From DATDAH01 sp036525535 (GTDB lineage Bacteria; Actinomycetota; Acidimicrobiia; Acidimicrobiales; DATDAH01), in the NCBI GenBank assembly GCA_036525535.1, contig DATDAH010000137.1, positions 1 through 7,699 of the forward strand: a DNA stretch of 7,699 nucleotides, given 5' to 3'. A model generated the notes under the pieces. That model searched no databases. It worked only from the letters and a program-made list of their open reading frames with translations, and had not been told where the DNA came from. This document shows positions 5,061 through 7,699 of this stretch, piece by piece. The position numbers and the translations under genes are program-made. Each line of letters opens with the position of its first letter. The stretch's first letter is position 1.

Positions 5061-7004
5061 TCAGGTGATCCGGTAGTCCTTCGGGTCGAGGTGGCGGGTG
5101 AGCGCCCAGTACTCGTCCATAGCCCAGGGCGACAGCGTGTAGACGCGGCCGGTCGGGTTCTTGTAGTGGCTGTGGGTGATGGCGGGGTGGGCCCATACGA
5201 GCTGGCTGATCTCGTGCTGGTGCCGGTCGGCATAGGCGTCGTGTACCGCCGGGTCGACCTCGATGCTGCGGGCGCCCCGGGTGAGCACGGCGTGGATGGC
5301 GTCGAGGGCGTGGCTGGTCTGGTACTCGGCGTGGAAGAAGAGGCTGGCGCTGTGGGCGAGGTTCGTGCCCGGGCCGTAGAGGCAGAACAGGTTCGGGAAG
5401 TTCGGCACCGTGATGCCGAGGTAGGCCGTCGGCTCGTCGCCCCACTGCGCGCGCAGGTCGATGCCATCGCGACCCGTGACGGCCATGGAGGCCAGGAAGT
5501 CGTTGTGGCGGAACCCCGTCGCGAAGCAGATCACGTCGGCTTCCCGGAGCTCGCCGTCGATGGTCAGTACCCCCCCCGGGACGATCCGATCGATCGCGGT
5601 GCGGACCAGCTCGACGTCGGGTCGACACAGGTTGCGCAGCCAGTAGCCGTCGTCCTGGAGGATCCGCTTGCCCATGGCGGGATAGTCGGGGAGCGACTTC
5701 TCGATCAGGTCCTCGCGGCCGTCGAGCTGGGAGCGGATCCAACCGGCCAGCAGCTCACCGCGCGTGGCGTTGCCCTCGTTGACGCCGTATCCGTCGGGGT
5801 GGCGGTACTCGGGGTCGATGCGGTAGGGCGCGGTGCCGCCGGCGATGCCGGTGTACCCCATGATGAAGCGGAACCAGCGGGCGTAGAACGGCAGATGGCG
5901 CAGCGCCCACCGCTCACCGGGCGGCACGGTCGTCCGGTACACGAAGTTCGGGAACATCCACTGCGCGGTGCGCTGGTAGATGGTCAGCGAGTCGACGTCG
6001 TCGGCGATCGTCGGGGCGATCTGGAACCCGCTCGCGCCGGCGCCGATCAGGGCGAACCGTGTCCCACTGATGTCGAGGTCGTCGGGCCACCGCGACGAGT
6101 GGAACGTCGGGCCGGCAAAGGTGTCCATGCCCTCGATGTCCGGGAGCCTCGGGATGTTCAGGGAGCCGACGGCGCTGATGACGAACCGGGCGCGCTGCTC
6201 CTCGTCGACGCCCGCCGCGGTGCGGAGGCCGACGAGCCACGAGCCGTCTCCCTCGTCCCACACCAGCCGGGTCACGGTGGTGCCGAACCGACAGTGCGGA
6301 CCCAGCCCGTGCTCGTCGAGGACCTCGGCGAAGTAGTCCCGGAGCTCGGGCTGGCGGCAGTAGTACTCACTCCAGTGGTCCGCAGGCCGGAACGGGTAGC
6401 AGTACTGGTGGCTGCCCACGTCGACCCGGGCGCCGGGGTACCGGTTCTCCCACCAGGTCCCCCCGGGGCCGTCGTTCTTGTCGATGATGGTGAACAGGAG
6501 TCCGGCCTGGGCGAGGCGGATGCCGGCGAGGATGCCCGCTTGGCCGCAGCCGATCACGATGACCGGGGCCGCCGCCTTCACGTCGTCGCCGATCTCGTCG
6601 CCCCAGGCGATGGCGCGGGGGTCGATCCCGTCGAACTGCAGGTCCTCGAACAGCATCGGGGCGAGCCGGTCGGGGACGGTCTCGCCGGCGAGGAAGGACA
6701 TCAGCTCCCGCAGCAGCTCGGGGGAGAGCGGGTGGGGCTCGCATCCGGCGTCCCGATAAGCGGCGACGGCCGGCAGCGCGGCGCGGAAGATCTCCGCCCG
6801 CTCGTCCTCATCGAGTCCGCACTGGAACTGCGTGGAGGTCGCGGCCTGAGGCAGCGCCCGCTCGCGGATCCACGAGGGGTCGCCGGTCATGTGCACCAGC
6901 GAGCACAGCAGCGCGGGCGCGCTGAGCTCCTCGAGCATCGAGGCGACCACGTCGTCGTCGTCGGTGAACGGCACCCCGGCGTGCGGGTTCCGCTCCACGT
7001 CCAC
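5061..7004 (-). CDS. Type I Baeyer-Villiger monooxygenase, 4-hydroxyacetophenone-monooxygenase type
   Basis: An FAD- and NADPH-dependent enzyme of 647 residues that would insert oxygen next to a ketone to give an ester or lactone. Residues 1-146 are the extra N-terminal helical region typical of HAPMO (about 640 residues). The FAD Rossmann motif GCGQAG follows (152-157), then GGTWWENRYPGARVD (181-195), the Baeyer-Villiger fingerprint FAGPTFHSSRWPD (296-308; F296, G298, H302, W306, P307), the NADPH Rossmann motif GAGASG (321-326), GKR with the likely catalytic Arg447, and FATGF (494-498). The frame is open to a TTG at 7118, but homologue-like sequence begins only near PFTDDDD. I therefore chose the GTG at 7004, which lies seven bases after a TACGGT -10 and may be leaderless. 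The ketone substrate is unknown. Nothing in the neighbourhood forms an obvious catabolic operon with it. Confidence 0.88.
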   Translation of the reverse strand: MDVERNPHAGVPFTDDDDVVASMLEELSAPALLCSLVHMTGDPSWIRERALPQAATSTQFQCGLDEDERAEIFRAALPAVAAYRDAGCEPHPLSPELLRELMSFLAGETVPDRLAPMLFEDLQFDGIDPRAIAWGDEIGDDVKAAAPVIVIGCGQAGILAGIRLAQAGLLFTIIDKNDGPGGTWWENRYPGARVDVGSHQYCYPFRPADHWSEYYCRQPELRDYFAEVLDEHGLGPHCRFGTTVTRLVWDEGDGSWLVGLRTAAGVDEEQRARFVISAVGSLNIPRLPDIEGMDTFAGPTFHSSRWPDDLDISGTRFALIGAGASGFQIAPTIADDVDSLTIYQRTAQWMFPNFVYRTTVPPGERWALRHLPFYARWFRFIMGYTGIAGGTAPYRIDPEYRHPDGYGVNEGNATRGELLAGWIRSQLDGREDLIEKSLPDYPAMGKRILQDDGYWLRNLCRPDVELVRTAIDRIVPGGVLTIDGELREADVICFATGFRHNDFLASMAVTGRDGIDLRAQWGDEPTAYLGITVPNFPNLFCLYGPGTNLAHSASLFFHAEYQTSHALDAIHAVLTRGARSIEVDPAVHDAYADRHQHEISQLVWAHPAITHSHYKNPTGRVYTLSPWAMDEYWALTRHLDPKDYRIT

Positions 7005-7011
7005 GGCGCGG

Positions 7012-7041
7012 ACCGTAACCGCGCGCTCGGCGGGGCCCGAA
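7012..7041 (-). promoter_or_regulatory. Possible leaderless promoter of the Baeyer-Villiger gene
   Basis: On the minus strand TACGGT (7017 to 7012) fits the actinobacterial TAnnnT -10 and ends seven bases before the GTG at 7004, the spacing expected when transcription starts on the start codon. TTCGGG (7041 to 7036) lies 18 bases upstream as a weak -35. No ribosome binding site precedes the GTG, in agreement with leaderless translation. The -35 overlaps the degenerate tRNA-like sequence at 7022-7046. Confidence 0.3.
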
Positions 7042-7046
7042 CCCGC
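7022..7046 (-). repeat. Degenerate third copy of the tRNA 3'-end sequence
   Basis: These 25 bases match 7473-7497 at 21 positions in the same orientation and share the first nine (CGCGCTCGG) exactly. Read on the minus strand they give GCGGG-TTCGGGC-CCCGC-CGAGCGC-G. This is a fully paired 5-bp T-stem with a 7-base loop, followed by the same acceptor 3' half and G73. The T-stem differs from the other copy by paired changes. The normally invariant A58 is G, and no anticodon arm is visible further upstream, so it is not a functional tRNA. Chance similarity in GC-rich DNA cannot be excluded. Confidence 0.35.
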
Positions 7047-7149
7047 TGTGCGCGAGGTCAGGAGGTGTGGCCGCAGCCGCAAGCGGTCAACCGATCCGGT
7101 CGGGGATCGGGTGGGCAAGGGTCATCCGGACCTGACAGCGCGTCGAACC

Positions 7150-7183
7150 GGGGGCATGAACTGCCCCGTTCGGGGTAGGCCCC
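7150..7183 (+). promoter_or_regulatory. Alternative hairpins ahead of the tiny membrane-peptide gene
   Basis: Four GC blocks follow one another: A, GGGGCA (7151-7156); B, TGCCCC (7162-7167); C, GGGG (7172-7175); D, CCCC (7180-7183). A pairs with B (6 bp, loop TGAAC) and C with D (4 bp, loop TAGG). B's CCCC can instead pair with C (loop GTTC, extendable by one G-C pair). The two folds exclude each other, an attenuator-like layout ending six bases before the ATG at 7189. The same stretch contains a GnnT-N15-GGGTAG match (7154-7178), so it might instead be a promoter. Both readings are speculative. Confidence 0.3.
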
Positions 7184-7188
7184 TGTCC

Positions 7189-7278
7189 ATGCTCTACACC
7201 CTGCTTGTCATCTTGGTTGCCGTCGTTCTGGTCGTCGTGGTCCTGAATGTCATCCGGAGCCGCGGCCGCAGCGTCTAG
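7189..7278 (+). CDS. Tiny single-pass membrane peptide (29 residues)
   Basis: The frame ATG 7189 to TAG 7276-7278 encodes 29 residues. About 21 consecutive hydrophobic residues (Leu, Val, Ile, Ala after M-L-Y-T) are followed by N20 and a basic tail RSRGRSV. This is the shape of a small membrane protein with its C-terminus in the cytoplasm. GGGGTAGG (7172-7179) could serve as a ribosome binding site. An in-frame ATG at 7156 would add 11 residues, but its ribosome binding site would be only one base away. A strong hairpin begins within the stop codon, which supports a real, short transcription unit. The MLYT opening recalls known families of tiny hydrophobic stress-related proteins, but I cannot assign one. 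Function is unknown. Confidence 0.55.
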   Translation: MLYTLLVILVAVVLVVVVLNVIRSRGRSV

Positions 7279-7295
7279 CCGCCGGCTCGGCGGCT
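7277..7295 (+). terminator. Strong hairpin terminator after the membrane peptide
   Basis: AGCCGCCG (7277-7284) and CGGCGGCT (7288-7295) are a perfect 8-bp inverted repeat with the 3-base loop GCT. The left arm begins with the last two bases of the TAG stop codon. There is no T-tract after it, which is usual in actinobacteria. The position, tight to the stop of a 29-codon gene, is the best argument that the little gene is transcribed on its own. Confidence 0.55.
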
Positions 7296-7322
7296 CCCCA
7301 GCCCGACCGGGTTCCCCCACTC

Positions 7323-7442
7323 ATGGACCTGTCTGCGCAGCAGCGTCGCTTGGCGCGCTTCGCCGACGTGGTGGGCGGCTGGTCGAGCACAGCGTCCGGC
7401 GTGGCGGGCCGGTGTCGCGTTCAGCCGATCTCACTCATCTGA
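7323..7442 (+). CDS. Hypothetical 39-residue frame, perhaps a gene remnant
   Basis: ATG 7323 to TGA 7440-7442 encodes 39 residues beginning MDLSAQQRRLARFADVVGGW. The first 20 residues look like the amphipathic N-terminus of an ordinary protein; the remainder loses protein-like character and stops 30 bases before the tRNA fragment. No convincing ribosome binding site precedes it. It may be the truncated start of a gene cut by a recombination event, or chance. I see nothing else in 7296-7470. Confidence 0.2.
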   Translation: MDLSAQQRRLARFADVVGGWSSTASGVAGRCRVQPISLI

Positions 7443-7472
7443 GGTCGGCTTCCTTGCGGGAGAGGAATCCAG

Positions 7473-7492
7473 CGCGCTCGGAGGGACTCGAA
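7473..7492 (-). repeat. 20-bp direct repeat, right copy
   Basis: Identical to 2923-2942 and on the same strand, 4,550 bases apart. It is the last 20 bases (54-73) of the tRNA-Arg fragment. The match is lost after base 73 on one side and before base 54 on the other, because only this copy continues into the T-stem 5' half and anticodon arm. Confidence 0.75.
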
Positions 7493-7512
7493 CCCCCAAC
7501 CTTCTGATCCGT
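7473..7512 (-). pseudogene. tRNA-Arg(ACG) 3' fragment (bases 34-73), putative attachment-site remnant
   Basis: Read on the minus strand from 7512: anticodon ACG plus GA of the loop, stem TCAGA, variable loop AGGTT, T-stem GGGGG, T-loop TTCGAGT, CCCTC, acceptor 3' half CGAGCGC and discriminator G. This is 40 bases in exactly the order and spacing of tRNA-Arg(ACG). Upstream of base 34 the match breaks: base 33 is A rather than T, the 5' strand of the anticodon stem no longer pairs, and no D-arm or GCGCTCG 5' acceptor strand can be found. It therefore cannot be a working tRNA. Breakage at the anticodon loop is typical of integrase crossover sites. No CCA is encoded. Confidence 0.75.
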
Positions 7513-7594
7513 TGTCCGCCCACGCGGCTGCCGGACCGTGCTCACCGATGCCTGTAGGTTTCCGATGACGGTTGCCACAGAACGAGGTCTGGAC

Positions 7595-7699
7595 ATGACG
7601 GAACTGTCATCAACGGACACGTCAGAATCGACGGGCACCGATGGGGCGTGGCAGCGCTGGCGGGTGGCTCCCAAATCGGGCTTCGAAGTACGCGGTTCC
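7595..7699 (+). CDS. N-terminal start of an unidentified gene (3' partial)
   Basis: ATG at 7595 opens a frame of 35 codons that leaves the window without a stop. GAGG at 7584-7587, seven bases upstream, is a suitable ribosome binding site. An in-frame ATG at 7565, also preceded by AGG, would add ten residues. The product starts with a Ser/Thr/Asp/Glu-rich disordered stretch, then turns basic and aromatic: WQRWRVAPKSGFEVRGS. Too little is visible to name it. FEVRGS is reminiscent of the entry to a SET domain, but this is only a guess. It starts 83 bases beyond the tRNA fragment, pointing away from it, so it belongs to the neighbouring segment. Confidence 0.45.
   Translation, partial: MTELSSTDTSESTGTDGAWQRWRVAPKSGFEVRGS

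Larger units (their letters stand above)
2923..7492. mobile_element. Candidate tRNA-bounded gene cassette (no integrase)
   Basis: The segment is delimited by exact 20-bp direct repeats of a tRNA-Arg(ACG) 3' end and carries the acetyltransferase, sulfatase, Baeyer-Villiger monooxygenase and tiny membrane-peptide genes. Direct repeats of a tRNA 3' end are what tyrosine-recombinase integration into a tRNA gene leaves behind. Neither bracket is a whole tRNA and no recombinase lies inside. It is therefore best seen as a passive or decayed insertion, possibly one layer of several stacked at the same tRNA gene, whose intact copy should lie to the right of the window on the minus strand. The alternative is that the repeats predate unrelated rearrangements. 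Confidence 0.4.

Noticed and set aside
5051..5066. Inverted repeat ACCTG-N6-CAGGT between the convergent sulfatase and Baeyer-Villiger stops, as a two-way terminator
   Set aside because: Only five base pairs, without a T-tract, and it overlaps the Baeyer-Villiger stop codon. This is too weak to call.
3491..5467. Long open frame (658 codons) on the minus strand across the sulfatase
   Set aside because: It has Arg/Val/Gly/Asp-rich low-complexity translation, no motif, and lies antisense to a sulfatase with an intact signature. It is a shadow.
4557..7178. Very long open frame (873 codons) on the plus strand
   Set aside because: It is antisense to the Baeyer-Villiger gene and out of frame with the sulfatase. 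Composition is Gly/Val/Arg/Asp-rich without domains, as expected for a shadow frame in GC-rich DNA.
7473..7560. A complete tRNA gene at the right end
   Set aside because: No D-arm, no 5' acceptor strand GCGCTCG, base 33 is not T and the 5' half of the anticodon stem does not pair. Only the 3' part is tRNA.

Overview
This is a GC-rich window with bacterial gene spacing and actinobacterial-looking sequence: GTG/TTG starts, a Rox-type flavoprotein, and a tRNA-Arg(ACG) 3' end of the actinobacterial kind. I read it as Actinomycetota; nothing here fixes the order. The base-composition impression is by eye.

Layout. Bases 1-191 are the 3' end of an unidentified gene. A STAS-domain anti-sigma-factor antagonist (395-745) follows, with a possible sigma-B-type promoter. 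Bases 758-2912 hold a divergent pair: a stand-alone GyrI-like ligand-binding protein (minus) and an FAD-dependent monooxygenase closely resembling rifampicin monooxygenase Rox (plus). The intergenic region between them carries an inverted repeat, GCTTG-CCG-CAAGC, which resembles the rifamycin-associated element (RAE) of actinobacterial rifamycin-resistance genes as I remember it. The pair may therefore be a small inducible antibiotic-response module. A RimJ/RimL-type GNAT acetyltransferase (2851-3429, minus) overlaps the 3' end of the monooxygenase gene. Next come a secreted sulfatase of the N-acetylglucosamine-6-sulfatase type (3542-5020) and, convergent with it, a type I Baeyer-Villiger monooxygenase of the 4-hydroxyacetophenone-monooxygenase type (about 5061-7004, minus). 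A 29-residue single-pass membrane peptide (7189-7278) sits between strong hairpins. The right end holds a tRNA fragment and the start of a gene that runs out of the window.

The main structural observation is an exact 20-bp direct repeat at 2923-2942 and 7473-7492. The right copy belongs to a 40-bp segment (7473-7512) that reads on the minus strand as bases 34-73 of tRNA-Arg(ACG). The 20-bp repeat is bases 54-73, the T-loop through the discriminator base. A degenerate third copy lies at 7022-7046. Partial tRNA 3' ends in direct orientation are the usual scar of site-specific integration into a tRNA gene. The acetyltransferase, sulfatase, Baeyer-Villiger enzyme and tiny membrane peptide thus lie in a roughly 4.55-kb segment bracketed by tRNA 3' ends. 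No integrase is visible and neither tRNA copy is complete, so the segment would be a passive cassette or one of several stacked insertions, with the intact tRNA gene expected beyond the right edge. The left repeat lies inside the acetyltransferase reading frame and seems to have replaced its natural C-terminus.

I see no CRISPR array, no rRNA, no complete tRNA and no transposase.
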